Assembly: GCA_027946555.1 (NCBI GenBank)
Contig: JAPEVC010000092.1
Location: 62,001-126,000 of the forward strand
Length of the DNA stretch: 64,000 bases
Reading direction: 5' to 3'
From: Gnomoniopsis sp. IMI 355080
Lineage: Eukaryota; Ascomycota; Sordariomycetes; Diaporthales; Gnomoniaceae
Position 1 is the first letter of the stretch. Every line of letters starts with the position of its first letter. Both the position numbers and the translations under genes were made by a program. The notes under the pieces were generated by a model. The model was not told the origin of the DNA. It made no database searches and saw only the letters and a list, made by a program, of their open reading frames with translations. Positions 12,623-24,787 of this stretch are shown one piece after another.

Positions 12623-15600
12623 ATGGCAACCATATCCATGTCGAGTCCTTTGGCCTCTTCGGATCCCACTATAACAGCACATGACTGGCGATTCCCACGC
12701 AGGCCCGACGACGAACAAGCCGACAGCGGCGCCGACATCATGAAGTTCGAGCAATCCGAGGGCAGCACCGTGAGCAGCTCCCAGCGCACCGGCACTGTCT
12801 CTCCCGTTATTACCAATAAAAACCAGCCCGGGCAAAAAGACAAGGCTGCTGCGCGCAACCCTGTGAAGCAGCTGCGTTTCGACCTCTCCGACACGATCGA
12901 TGTTGCGCAGCGCAGATTGTCCGAGGTGGAGGCCCTGCATGGCTTCAATGACGGGCTAGCCGGCATGAGCGCGAGCCCAGAGGAAATGGCCAAGGAGGAC
13001 CCATTGGCGACACAGGTTTGGCGGTTTTTTGCGAAAGCAAAGCAGAATCTGCCCAACCAGGAACGTATGGAGAATATCACATGGCGCATGATGGCTGTCA
13101 GTCTGCGGAAGCAGAGCCAACAGGCACAACAGTCCAACAAGTATGCACACCTAACTCGTCGCCTTTTGCGGAGCCAATATACCCTCTCTCCTCTCTCCGA
13201 CTTGTTTCGGTGCGCTGGTTTGATGCTAATTCCTTTTCTTTGCCCTACAGAGCCGGTGCTCCCACACAAAACACTCCTAGGCCCAGCGGCATCGCTCAGT
13301 TGCGGAAGAATTCGGAACACAACATTTCCACGTCGGAGCCCATGAACATCGACGACTTTATTGTGGCCGACAACATCGCCCCGCCTGCAGGCCTCACTGC
13401 CAGCCCTTCGCCCGAGCTCTCCAAGCAAGGCGAGGATAAACAATCTCGACCGCTGGCCAATGCTATTCCCATCAAGCACCGCCAGGCGTCTCTTCCTCAC
13501 TTCGTCCCTCAGTCTGTGCCAGTCCCCGCCCATGCTCCCAACGCACAACACGAGTTTGGTTATATCACAAGGCATCATCGGAAGACGAGCATCGATGAAA
13601 GACGAGTAAGTCTCCTAAATTGCTTTTTTTTTTTTTTTTTTTTTTTTTCAAGTTTTTTTTTTTTTTACAATTTTATTCTTTCCACTTTTGTCTTCTCATC
13701 AACACGAAAAGGCCAGCCAACGACTAACGCGCCGCAGACTCGTAAACGACCCGCCAACTTCTCGCCCCATGTCTCTGGTATCGGCGGCGACGCAGACTTG
13801 GACTTTCACGAATACACTCTCGACCATGCTCATCCCTCCTCCAGCGGACATGGACACAACCATCCTGGCGTTCCCTTCCCTCTGGACACTTTTCAGATGG
13901 AGAGTGATCCAATTATTCACTCGGCCGGGCCCTTCCAGCAACATTTTACCTTCTCCCCAGGAACATCGCCTATGGCTCATCACGGAAACTTCTCCAACAT
14001 GTACAACAATCATTCTTTAAATTCAAGCGTTCACAACACAGATTACTATTCTCCTCCTGGCTCAGCCTACCAATCAGCAGTGTCTACTCCCCATCCGCTG
14101 AACGAGTCTAACGAGCCTTTTTACTTTGGTTCTATGGACATGCGCAACCGATCACACGCATTTCGAGCTGCTCAGAACTTGAGTGGTTCGATGCCAAACC
14201 AATTCATGTACAATTCACCCAACGGCAACTCGATGTTCCCTACTACTACTGGTGCTGATGCTAGCTCGGCTTTTGCTACCACTGGCAATTTCGGTCACAT
14301 CGATCCAAGTCAGGTGTTTCCGGACCACCCTGTCCAGTCACCTGGTGCCAGTATGGTTCCGGATAGCAATGGCATGTTTAGCTTTGGTCCTGACTCGGAT
14401 GACAACGACGATGACGGTGGTGCATTTGCCGATCGCAATATGACCATGCCTCAAGACTTCTCACCCACCGAGTTTGATGCTGACGGCCTCGCGACCCACA
14501 ATAATGCTCTCCAGTGGGATGCATCTCTACCCGGTCAATTTAGCACCCAAGCTGCTCGTTATCCAGGTGGACTGCCCGCTTCCAAGCGAGTCACAATCGG
14601 CGGTACAACGACAGATTATGTGGATACCAATGGAGAGTGGGACGGCGGCAATCTCGGTCGCAGTCAGTCATTCCGACAAGGTGGAGACAGGCGTCAAAAA
14701 ATGCCCCGGACCACGTCGACGCCCGTCAGCCGAGGGAATCCCTTTGACCGCCTCGCCCAAGGCAACACGGGCTCACCACCAGGTGACGCTGGTCACGCTT
14801 CGGGCTACTCGTCCGTCAATCCCAGTCGACCATCGTCACCACCGGGATCCAAACACGGCTCAACGACGAATCTTCAGAACGCTGCAAATAGTTCAGGGGA
14901 CGGGTCCACGCCAACAACTTGCACGAATTGCTTCACGCAGACGACACCACTTTGGCGTCGTAATCCTGATGGACAACCTCTTTGCAATGCATGTGGCTTG
15001 TTCCTGAAGCTTCACGGAGTTGTGAGACCCTTGAGCTTGAAGACCGATGTCATCAAGAAACGCAATCGTGGTTCTGGCAACAGCGCACCTATCGGCGGAA
15101 CAAGCACCAGGTCGGGCAAGAAGAATTCGAGCGTTAATCTTGCGGGTTCTGCGCCAAGCACGCGCAAGAATTCAACGCTGAATGTTTCTTCTTCGGCCAC
15201 CATCGTGGCGCAGGCTTCAACACCACCGGCGACGACGAGGGCTGGAAGTGTGAACGCCGCTGAGTCTCCGGCTAGTGGTGCTGCCTCTGGTGGAAACACC
15301 GCTGGCAGCAGCCCTACCAGTTTTCACGGCAGTGCAGGCTCTGTCGCTGGTGCAGTGGGTGGCAAGGGCGTGGTACCGATAGCAGCGGCACCTCCCAAGG
15401 CCACGCCAGGTCCGGGCGCGGCGTCTCTGCCACGCACCATCGCAATCTCTGCCAAGCGCCAAAGAAGACATAGTAAGAGCGCTGGCGGCGACGGGATGGA
15501 CATCGACAGCCCGCAAGAATCGACGGGCTCGGATGAGGCCGCTCGATCAATCGGTTCCAGTGACGGCTTTGGAGCCATGCCGAACCCTTCAAGCCTCAGC

Positions 15601-15750
15601 CTTGCCAACGGCTTTGGCATGAACCAGCGGCCCATGGTTGGCACAAATATGATGACTGGAATGCCTAGCGGCCAAACGGGAATGACGATGACGCCGGGTG
15701 GCTCCGGCACCGGCCCACAGGAGTGGGAGTGGTTGACGATGAGTCTATGA
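12623..15750 (+). CDS. areA: GATA-type nitrogen regulator AreA/NIT2
   Basis: Global activator of nitrogen-catabolic genes; binds GATA sites in the nucleus when good nitrogen sources are scarce. Three exons: 12623-13140, 13251-13605 and 13738-15750 (introns 110 and 132 bp); 961 aa, within the family range. The N-terminal block PLATQVWRFFAKAKQNLPNQ followed by ERMENITWRMMA is diagnostic. The first splice gives SGIAQLRKNSEHN and MNIDDFI; the second gives KTSIDERR joined to TRKRPANFSP. The single zinc finger (C-x2-C-x17-C-x2-C, from TCTNCFTQTTPLWRR to CNACGLF) is at about residues 686-710, with the basic tail RPLSLKTDVIKKRNRG. The last nine residues are EWEWLTMSL, which in this family contacts the repressor Nmr. 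The start at 12623 is the first Met before the conserved block; an upstream in-frame ATG at 12482 gives only low-complexity Lys/Glu sequence. Intron 2 holds two long T runs. Confidence 0.97.
13624..13666 (+). repeat. Twin poly-T runs inside areA intron 2
   Basis: Runs of 25 T (13624-13648) and 14 T (13653-13666) lie between the GTAAGT donor at 13606 and the acceptor at 13737. A CTAAC branch-like site sits only about 10 bp before the acceptor. They act as an unusually long pyrimidine tract, placed before rather than after the branch site. Confidence 0.85.
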
Positions 15751-17099
15751 GCGGTCAGAGAGCTCGTATCATCAACCCTTGGCATTGGATGCACAATCGG
15801 CTTTTGCATTCAAATCGGCGTTGTACTGATTCGGGACGGGATTGGATTGACTATTTTGATGATACCACTATTGTCAGATCGGCCAACGAATATGGCCGAG
15901 ACTTGACGGCTCTCCCCGGGAGATTTGGGATGGGTGGATCAGTGCTTTTCTCCTGCGCCTTAATGTTTTGAGAGACGACCAGTTCGACATGTGGCATTGG
16001 CCTTCTGTGCATATATTTCGGCGTCTGTTGCAAGTTTTGTTACGATTGTTTGGGAGGGACGGGGCTGGTCCTGTCAGGATGACGGGAGATGTCCACACGA
16101 TGTTGATGCTTTGCGATGTCTTTATATACCCCCACTGTTGACACTCCAGACTCGTTTGCTCAGAACTTAAATAATATTTGACTGCTACCGATAACTCGAT
16201 TGGGGTTTTGACTTGGGGAGGCAAGCTTAGCCAGCAGACCTTCGTGTCTTGTTGCATTGGCTTTCTCTTTCGCTGACGGCCAGTGCATCTTTATCGATGT
16301 CGGTAGTTTCCGCAATGTTGGGTCACGTGGGAAAGGAGCATTTCATAGGACATTTGAAGATGGGATTAGGACGTGTGACGATGTTCATGTGGGGTGGTTT
16401 CTCATTGGCTTAGTGGGAGCAACGTTTCGCAAGTTGGAGCTTTGCGCTGTATTTCGGATTGATTAGTAGGGAAGTTTGTTCTTGTTCCTTACAAGACACG
16501 CAGCGTGATAGTTGGGTGGCTATCTAGAGCTGTGCAAAGGTTGGGTTACTTACAACGTTGGCGAGGTCATAAGACGCAGGTCATAAGATTTCTCCTTGAC
16601 CGAGATAGAACAGAGCTCGAAAGTAGGAATCTTTATTTGAATCCCTGAGAATGTTTACCTTGCGTGTTCTTTGTCTTCGAGCCAGACCTGTGTGTTTTCA
16701 ATGATACCGAAAGACAATTTCACGCTTCGGTGTTTTAGGTTATGTGATCTTTCATTTATGCTTGATGAGACAGCTTGTGTCCTGGGACTTCTACCTTACT
16801 TTAATCCGCAGCTTACTGATCAAGTCTTGTCCACATTCTTTTCATCGCCCATAACAATAAGTATGCTGTTCTGATCGACACACTGGTGTTATGCTTACAA
16901 GGCTTTTTGAGTACATGGTATGGGCACCTGGAAAAGGCAAGTACCCCGGCGATAATGATGCATCATGTAATGACTAGAGTAGCACATTATACCAGCACAA
17001 TGCGCCTACTTTGCCTCGCACGAGCCCAACGTTAACCCCTCTCCCCTCTCTTCACTAGTTCATCCGTACAGGGTCTCTCGTCTAGGTGTTGGTCGCCGC
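15751..17099. other. Intergenic: areA 3' side
   Basis: No gene supported. The first part should be the areA 3' UTR and the last part the 3' UTR of the minus-strand gene ending at 17100. A short direct repeat (AGGTCATAAGA/AGGTCATAAGAT-like) lies near 16564-16590. Confidence 0.5.
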
Positions 17100-17939
17100 C
17101 TAGCCCTTGTGAAGATGGTAGTAAGTAGTAGGGCATGTGCGGCAGAGCGATTCGCGCCGTTTTCCGAAGAAAGCTGCGCAGAGGACTTGGGACCTACTCC
17201 CGGCCTCGCCCTGGAAGACCAGATTGCCGTCCATGGAAAGTATCCATTTGACCCTGCCATCGGCCTTGGAAAACTCGACTATGTCAAGCAGCAGATGCTG
17301 TGTCTCCATCACTGCAGTAACGTGTTCCAGGGCAGCATGCATGCATACGTTGGCTGCTTGAGCTTCCTGTGAGGAGGAGAAAATGCCGTTGGTGTCATAA
17401 CCTTCTAATGAAAGTGTGGGGTGGGGCTCGAGAGAGAGGGAGCCAAATATGTTGCAGAAGATCCAAGCTTGTTCATAATGCTGAGGGTGAAGATGGCGGG
17501 ATTGGCTTGGGACTCACTACTTTGCTACTAGCGAGCTGCGTAGCCATCTCCTCCATCTTGCGCCAGACTTCTTCCACAGCAAGCAGCTTCGGGTAGAGCG
17601 TCTGTTTTCGTGGGAGGGAACACGGTGGTCAGCAAACTGCAGTAGCGAAGCAAAAAACTTGACAATATCATATGGACGAGAGTGAGACGTGAGACTTGCT
17701 TTGACGAACCACTTGGAGAACTCGTCCAAGATCTCGTACTGGAGAGTCTGCGAAGGATACTCGAACAGGATGTCATAGCTCGATTTGTCGGGTTGGCTGC
17801 CGATATTGGTCACCATGCTCTGCACTGAGCAGGCGGGCGATGAGACCAAGGTGGGGAGCGACCAGAAGCCCGAGCTTCTGTGGATGCTGGATCCCTCGGC
17901 GGATGGGTAAGTATTTGTGCTGTCAAATTTGCATGACAT
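17100..17939 (-). CDS. Uncharacterised small protein, three exons, GC-AG intron
   Basis: Best model: 17939-17700, 17601-17518 and 17366-17100, about 196 aa. I do not recognise the family. The middle exon reads TLYPKLLAVEEVWRKMEEMA and the third opens EAQAANVCMHAALEHVTAVM, both amphipathic helices of the kind that survive selection. The first intron keeps frame only if it uses a GC donor (AAA/GCAAGT) with a CAG acceptor; the nearby GT gives a frame with a quick stop. The second donor can be GTAGTG at 17520 or GTGAGT at 17517, differing by one codon and both in phase. No signal peptide or membrane segment. The third exon contains ILSMDGNLVFQG, which looks like a beta hairpin. Function unknown. 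Confidence 0.6.
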
Positions 17940-19182
17940 CTTTCGTTGCGTGACAGAGATGAGTAAAGAATGGGTAATATTGTTAAATATAGAGATTCGG
18001 TCGTGAAGAAAGATTCTTGCCGGACCTTGAACGCTAAGAAATCCGATGGGCTGAAGCTGCTCGTTGCTGGTGATGGTGGAGTGAGAGTTGATAGATCAGC
18101 ACGGTCCGAGAAGAAAGCATGGGACTGTGTGATGACAACCATAAAGGTGAATAAAGATAGAGGCCCAGCGTGTCGTGGAGGGTGCCGTGTTGAGAGGGCC
18201 AGTACTGAGCTGTAAGTGAACCAAGACGACTGACTGTAGGCTCCCAATTGGCCTCGACGCGTAAGTAGCACTGCTGATCGCGCGTTGTTGTCACCGCGTG
18301 GGCTTTTGCCACAGGACGGCTACAGAATGACATAAACATAAACTAGACACGGCTCTGCCAGTCGCGCTGGGGAAAAAAGGTGAAATGACGTTAAACGCCT
18401 GTGAAGATCTCAACAGCCTTGCCTCTTACTTCGGGGGTCGTCCTCATGGGATGCCTCTCGGAATTCTCCAGGGCATCGAGGATGATTCGGGCGAGATGGT
18501 GGCCCATTTCTTTGCCAACTCACTGAAACTCAAGAAGCCTGAGGAGAAAGTTTTGCAACTAAGAATTACGAATCTATATAATAAATATTATCATGGACAA
18601 ACACTTCCCAAGGCGGCAGCCTACATACAGTAGAAGCTCTGGTGAATTCTGGAAAAGGAATCGACACGCTGCTCATGAAACCAGAACAAAAGGGTCTTAT
18701 GAGACTCTTTCCGTCAGATACTTCCGGAGAAGATTGATGTCTTCATGTTTGCCAGAATGTGATCATCAATCAAAGACAGGCCGAAACCTGGGACTGTCTA
18801 TTTCAGTGTCTTCGTTGGCCCTGGTGCCTCCTAGCGGCATAGCGAGCAGTCTGATGGGAACAAAAGGATCGTGTCTGTTTGAGAGGGCGCCCGTGCTGAC
18901 GCCCCAATACTCCAATACCGTCCGAACTCCATCCCACTTCAAGGAACTGCCAATAGGACCATGCTAATTTTGTGTTGGGTCCAGATGTCTATGAATTGTG
19001 AAAAGGGCCTCGGCCAATTTAGAACACTCCTTTGCGGTGAGCAAGATCTAGTCAGGTTTTCTTGGCAACTATGAGAGATGGAAGGACGGAGAATCGGAGA
19101 TAAGCGAGATGATTTAGATATGGTATTAATCAATGGGTAATCTTTATACCGTTTCAAATAGCGAAACGTTGAGATGGCAGCC
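17940..19182. other. Intergenic between two minus-strand genes
   Basis: Apart from the doubtful open frame at 18385-18633 I see no gene. The part next to 17940 should be the promoter of the small gene ending at 17100, and the part next to 19183 the 3' UTR of the SRP receptor gene. Confidence 0.45.
18385..18633 (+). CDS. Doubtful short open frame (82 aa)
   Basis: The frame reads like protein in its middle (MPLGILQGIEDDSGEMVAHF, then KKPEEKVLQLRITNLYNKYY) with few low-complexity artefacts, but it stops after 82 codons and I recognise no domain. It could be one exon of a larger gene, a relic or chance. No convincing splice partners were found nearby. Confidence 0.25.
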   Translation: MTLNACEDLNSLASYFGGRPHGMPLGILQGIEDDSGEMVAHFFANSLKLKKPEEKVLQLRITNLYNKYYHGQTLPKAAAYIQ

Positions 19183-21249
19183 TCAGTCGCTACTCAAAAG
19201 CTTTTCGACTGCCCATTTGACGGAGAAATTCCGGAGGTCTGAGTAATGCTGACCGACGCCAACGAACAAGACGGGCACGGCCGTGGCGTGTACAAGGCTG
19301 ACCAAAGTGCCGACCATGTTGCCAACAGTGTCGCACTTGGAGATGATGAAGCCGTCCAGCGAGCGAGCGCCGCCAAATGCCGCGTTGAAGTTGCGGGCTT
19401 GAGCAACGGAGTCAGTGCCAACAAGAGCCTCGCCCACCATGAGAATCTTGTCTGGCTGAGCAAATTTGGCAAATTTTTCCAGAGAAGACATGAGTCGCTG
19501 GTCATTGTGTCTTCTTCCAGCCGTATCGATTAGCACGACATCGTAGCCCTGCTGAGCTGCGTGTGCAACCGCGTCCCTGGCAACAGTGGCGGCATCCTTG
19601 CCATATCCCTTCTGGTAGAGCTCGACTTGCCCACCCTCACGAGTGGTGAGCTCCTTCAAATTGCGCACGTGCACAGCAAGCTGCTCTACAGCTCCAGAAC
19701 GGAATGTGTCGCCCGCAGCGATGAGCACCTTGTACTTGTTCTGCAGCAAGAAGAAGCAGATCTTTGACAAATTGGTCGACTTTCCCACTCCGTTGACGCC
19801 TACAATCGAAATGACATAGGGCCTTGCCTTGCGCATTGATGTCGCAGAGGGTGCGGTGATGGAGTCAATTTCGCGCAGTAGATCCAAGGATGATGTCGGC
19901 GTCAGCATCTTGACTAGAGATGCCTCCATGGCCTTCTCTATCCGCTTATTGATGCTCTCAAAGTTGCCGGTAGTAACTCCCACTAGCTCCTTCTCAACAC
20001 CCTCGCAGAGCCTCACTGCTGCTTCTCTAGCAACGTTCTTCTTGAGGAGATGGTCTTCCATGCCTTTCATGGCTTTTTCCAAGTCTTCCTTGGTCAAAGT
20101 CTTGCCACCAACAACATTCCGGAACAAACCGCTGATAGCGCTGAGGCCGGAGCCGACCAGACCTCCCGAAGAATCCGTCTTTTCGCTTGTCTTTTTCGCC
20201 TCCGCATTGGCCAAGATCGAGTGGACTTCGTCGCCGAGGTCCTTCAACACGAATTTTCCCTTTGTTGTTGATCCCCAGGTGGACGAGTCGACCTCCTCCA
20301 ACGCCGAGGAGCGGCCTACAGCCACGTCATCTGCGCCCGCCCCGGAGTAGTCAAGCTTCACGCTGTCGTCCTCCTCAGTGGGCATCCCGTCATCGTCCCA
20401 CTTGCGCCCCTTCTTCCCCTGCTTCCCCTTCGTCTTGCGCGCAGTCTCGTCCCCAGACGCTGGTGCGGAGTTTGTCCTACTCACAGCCTTGCGTGCCCGT
20501 CTCGAAAGCTTGGCAACGGGGCTCGTGTCCGCTCCCGTGGTCATGTTATCGATCGCGGGGGTGGTGGGTCGGGAGGCTACGCTCGTGGACTCGACGAGGG
20601 GGCCATTGCTGGGCGAAGGAGGGTCGTCGCCTTGCTTTCCGGAAACCGCATCCTTCTCGTTGGTGGCATGGGCCGCTTGGAGCTGAGCTGGAACTTTGTT
20701 GTCGAGCCCTTCAAGCTCGTGGAGCTGTTGGTTGAAGTACTTGTCGAATCCTCCACAATCTACCTGAGTAGTGTTTGGCTTAGTGAGCTGCTCACCGTAT
20801 AGCTGGATAAAGATGGTCTTGATGTTGTCAACGAGCTTGTCGGTCCAAGATAGTTGAAACAGTGATCGATAGACAGCCTGCCGTTAGAAAAACTAGTCAG
20901 CAACTTGTTGCAACTGCCATATATGGCTACTATTATCGCCCACTGGGTTCGCTGCGATTGTACTTGTACCCAGAGGGCTCATAGGCAAAGTGGTCTGCTG
21001 ACATACAACAAAAATGATGCCAAGTTCTTTGACAAAGGTCCACCTCAGAGTGTGCTGGTCTGTCTTGTATGGCGCATTGCTGGCAGCAGAGTTGTTTGCC
21101 TTGAGGACACCAGAAGCACTCTTCTCCTCCACAAACACATCGGTGATGAAATTGTTGATAACGGAAGGCTTGATAGGAGCCCATTTGCGCGACCACACAA
21201 CCACTCCAGAAGTGGTGACAATTTCGAATGTGTCCAGCATGGTGTTCAA
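19183..21249 (-). CDS. SRP101: Signal recognition particle receptor subunit alpha
   Basis: GTPase that docks the SRP-ribosome complex at the ER membrane together with SR-beta. Two exons, 21249-21007 and 20877-19183 (129 bp intron with CTAAC branch and CAG acceptor); 645 aa, or 642 if the second Met is used. The N-terminal SRX domain (MLDTFEIVTTSGVVVWSRKW onward) binds SR-beta. A charged linker contains the Lys-rich KTKGKQGKKGRKWDDDG. The SRP54-type NG domain fills the C-terminal half: G1 GVNGVGKST (about 441-449), DTFRSGAVEQL, G3 DTAGRRHND (from about 533), ALVGTDS, G4 as SKCD (about 595-598; TKxD in most relatives) and the closing GVGQHYSDLRNF. Complete and apparently functional. It is divergent from YIF1, another secretory gene. 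Confidence 0.97.
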
Positions 21250-21740
21250 TCTTGGAATGACTGAACTGCTGCTTTGAGGGCGGATGGCTGAGGGTATGAA
21301 GAAGATTACTTGGATTGCAGTGTCGGATTCAGACAGCGACGATCAAAGTGCAGAGTAGAAGCAGAGCTGGAGGTGGAGGTGGAGGTTCGTGGCCGTTGAA
21401 TGTGTGAACAGTTTGTTGTAGGAAAGGACTGAAGTCGCTGTCCCCAAATTCCCATATGCTAGCGCTCCTGATTTCGGAGGGCACTACTATGAACCCTGCA
21501 GGCCGGTGCCTGATAAGGCCACTATCAGACAGGATCCATGTTAACACCTGAAGCTTGGACAGGGGACAAATTGGCTGGCATGCATCTGGCAAGCTGCCCA
21601 GCTGTCAACTTCACTTCATCAAAGGAATCAGCAGCGCCTTCCCGCCCTTCCCTCGACCTCCATCCACTAGACCATATAACCAACGGCATAGACCAACAAG
21701 ACTCTCAACAGAATCTTCCCGACCACAAGACTCATTCACG
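21250..21740. promoter_or_regulatory. Shared divergent promoter region of SRP101 and YIF1
   Basis: The 491 bp between the start codons of two secretory-pathway genes must hold both promoters and both 5' leaders. I see no clear TATA element. A CT-rich stretch at about 21640-21720 precedes the YIF1 start. A bidirectional, co-regulated promoter is an inference from layout only. Confidence 0.5.
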
Positions 21741-23061
21741 ATGCAGCGACCGCAGACGTACGGCCAGTCGCCGCCACTCCACCATCCAGTACCACAACAC
21801 GTCTCGACCGTGCCTCAGCTTCGATCTCCCCCTCCGCCCTCGCAGTCGCAACCTCAGTCGCAAGACTATGGCAACCCGTACCAAGCGCAGCAGGCTGGTG
21901 GACCCAATGGGAATATGTTTGGACAGTATGGCAACTTCTTGAACGACCCGACCGCTCAGATTGCTGCCCAGTTTGGATCGACGGCTTTCAAGCAAGGACA
22001 ACAGTACCTGGAGAACAACGTAAGCATATATGCCTCGATTATGCCCTGTTGGTGTCTGGTTTTAAGGGATGGAATGGGGCTGAAATGTGCGCCGAGTATG
22101 CGCTGGGCAATGCATCGCAAGTGCGAGAAGTTGCAAGATCGCGGAACTCTGGTAGTCCTGCGCCAGAGTGACTGGGGACCGGCGCACTGCGGCGCATTCA
22201 GAGTGCTGGATCGCAAGTGTCAGCAAAAGAGGACGGTATAGCGGAAATGTTTTGTCGGGAGAAGTGCGACGCTGGTAGACCAGCTGTAGTCTTAGGACTC
22301 GGTGGAAGGGCTTGGGGCGAAAGCACCACTGTGCCCACACATTCTTTTATCACCGAATGCTAATATTGTCATGACAGGTCAAGGGTTATCTCACGTTTTT
22401 CGAACTCAAGCACTATTTCAACGTAACAAACAGTTACGTCGTCAACAAATTATTCCTCGTCCTCTTCCCTTGGCGACACAAGCCTTGGTCGCGTAAGCAG
22501 AACCCTCTTCGCGAGGGCCACTTCCTGCCCCCACGCGACGATATCAATAGCCCGGACATGTACATCCCTGTCATGTCCATCGTAACCTACATCCTCCTCT
22601 CCACCCTGATCGCCGGTCTACGTGGCGAGTTCCAACCCGAGCTCCTCGGCTCGAAAGCGGTTCTAGGTCTGAGTGTGGTGATCCTCGAGATCCTGGGTCT
22701 GAAACTTGGAACCTATATCCTCAGCATATCCAATGACTCTCAATGGTTGGATCTCGTGGCGTACTCGGGCTACAAGTTTGTCGGAATTATCGTCACCATT
22801 GCTGTAGCGGAGATATTCAATGGGGGCAAGGGCACTGGTGGCTGGATTGGCTGGAGCGTGTTTCTCTACACTTTTCTGGCAAACTCGCTTTTTCTGATGC
22901 GTTCGCTCAAATATGTCCTGTTGCCGGAGTCCAACGCAGATCCTAGGGCGGGCGGCATGCAGACAGACACGCGAGCCAAGAAGAACCAGCGGACACAGTT
23001 CTTGTTCTTCTATTCATACATCATTCAATTGTTCCTGATGTGGCTTCTGTCAAGGGCATAG
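21741..23061 (+). CDS. YIF1: Yif1-family ER-Golgi transport membrane protein
   Basis: Hrf1/Yif1 proteins work with Yip1 in COPII vesicle fusion between ER and Golgi. Two exons, 21741-22019 and 22378-23061; 320 aa. Exon 1 is a Pro/Gln-rich cytosolic region ending in the family block NDPTAQIAAQFGSTAFKQG. Exon 2 begins VKGYLTFFELKHYFNVTNSY and continues with the family residues SYVVNKLFLVLFPWRHKPWS, then about five membrane helices (first near MYIPVMSIVTYILLSTLIAG, last IIQLFLMWLLSRA at the C terminus). The intron is 358 bp, several times the local norm, with a GTAAGC donor and CAG acceptor. Length and motif order match the family. Confidence is high. Confidence 0.95.
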
Positions 23062-24787
23062 AAAGGCTTGCTTTGAGGGGGGGGGGTTGCGACGTCTTGT
23101 GCGGAAATATTGGTGCATGGCATGGGCAAGAAAGCGAGAGAGGCAATTCACACAAGAAGCAAGCATGTTTTGATCCACTCTTCCAAAATTAGGCGTTTTG
23201 CAGAGTCTTGTTTTTTGTATAGAAAAAGAGTCTATCGAAACCCTTCGCGTCATTAAGCCTCGTAGGCCTTCGTGTTTAATGTGATTAGGCACACGCAACC
23301 CCATGTATCCGTACTACGCAGTACCGTTACTCCGAGATCTGTTAGGTAAGAAGCTTGCCCTGAGATCTTAGCTCCGACGACACGGCTCCTCTTTTCTGGT
23401 AACAGGCGTATATAGTGTAGCGCATGTGGATGTTTAAGTGGGATTGCCTTATAGAGTATAGTGCCCGTGTTCCCCACCTTCGGGAAGGTTGTATATACTA
23501 TGTAATAGGGATAGAGTGTGGATTTTTCTTTTTTGCTCGAGTCTGACAGAGTGATTGCTAATTTTACGGGCCAATCAGTAATTGTCAAAATCGAGGCTGA
23601 AGATTTGATTCTGATCAGCCCTCGGCGACACGCAATCTATCCAGAATAGACACGATAGAGTAGTCTCAAACCTTGTTTGGTAAGGGTTCGCCGAGATGGC
23701 GGCTGTGAAGGGGCCAGTCATGTAAGGAGGGGGAAAGTTCCGTTACATGACTGCTGGTGCACATTTCAACCTTGGTCGCCAATGCTTAGGATCCGACGCA
23801 GACTAGAGCTCATGCCTCGGACGTCGAGGGCCGCCGAAGGAACTGGACCGCCCATCGAGTCAATGCTGACTTGCATTTTACCCTTCTGGCCACCCCCACG
23901 AAACCACCGAGTACAACGCTCTAGTAGGCGACTCCTCCAAGTACGTCGGATACGTTTGTAAAGACAAGTCTATTGTTTCAGGCTCCACTTTTTATGGAGT
24001 TGGCCAAGCAATTAGACGACTCTTTTTTGGCAGCTGGCTTAGCGGTGCTTATCAGCAACAGTGTTGGAAAACATGGCATTTTCTGGGGATCTAACACAGC
24101 ACCTGAGAGGAGCTAACGAGGTAGTTTTTTTCATAGTGGAACAGACTGATTCTGCCCTGTGGCGCGTTTCGACGTTGGCCTCGAAGAACGAGAAACAAGA
24201 AACAGGAAACAAAACGAAGACAAAACATAAGGGCAGTAAATACCCCCACAAAAGTCACTCCTATCGGTTTGGGACCACCAATTCGTCGTTTCAATACCTA
24301 GCTCAAAGCCTAATAGTAGAGCACCCGTTGACGTTTGCTGCATTACGCACTATGCCTCCACTAGTGATTGCGTGTGGAAGAAGCTTAAACCCGCAAGCTT
24401 CCTTCGGAGATCCGACCCTGACAAGTCTCCAGGGGTCCTAGCAACCAAGATCCCTGAGCAAGTACACACGAAATTGCACACCTCGACATAGTTCACGAGC
24501 CGACAAGTATGCATGTCATGTTCAGGGGCCAGGAGTTCCTGACGGAGCCGAATTATGGATCTTAGCATGCGGAGGGCTATGCGCTCTGGCCGGACAGTAC
24601 TTTGGATAAACATGAATGGCGTTCAAACTTTTCCCCCTCACTATGAGGAGTACACGATATAAACATCTGGTTGTTTCCTCATCGTCTTCTCATCATTACG
24701 CTCCTTTCCTCAAGTCGCCCTCGCTGTTTGTCCTTGTCACTCGTTCCTTGGCCCGCCCCCCCAATAATTGAATAAAAGAGAGAAATA
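23062..24787. other. Intergenic between YIF1 and the LysM gene
   Basis: No gene supported on either strand. The 5' end is YIF1 3' UTR; the last few hundred bases are the LysM gene promoter. Short open frames here show no domain. Confidence 0.5.
24656..24663 (+). promoter_or_regulatory. TATA-like element before the LysM gene
   Basis: GATATAAA lies 125 bp before the start codon, followed by a CT-rich leader. Position and sequence suit a core promoter of a regulated secreted-protein gene. Confidence 0.5.

Noticed and set aside
12406..13578. 390-codon minus-strand open frame over areA exons 1-2
   Set aside because: Antisense shadow of areA; the sense strand has conserved AreA blocks and exact splice phase.
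13606..13737. Unspliced reading of areA exons 2-3 through the poly-T region
   Set aside because: The frame is open and would add a poly-Phe segment, but the GTAAGT donor, the CTAAC and the exact join of SIDERR to TRKRPANFSP show an intron.
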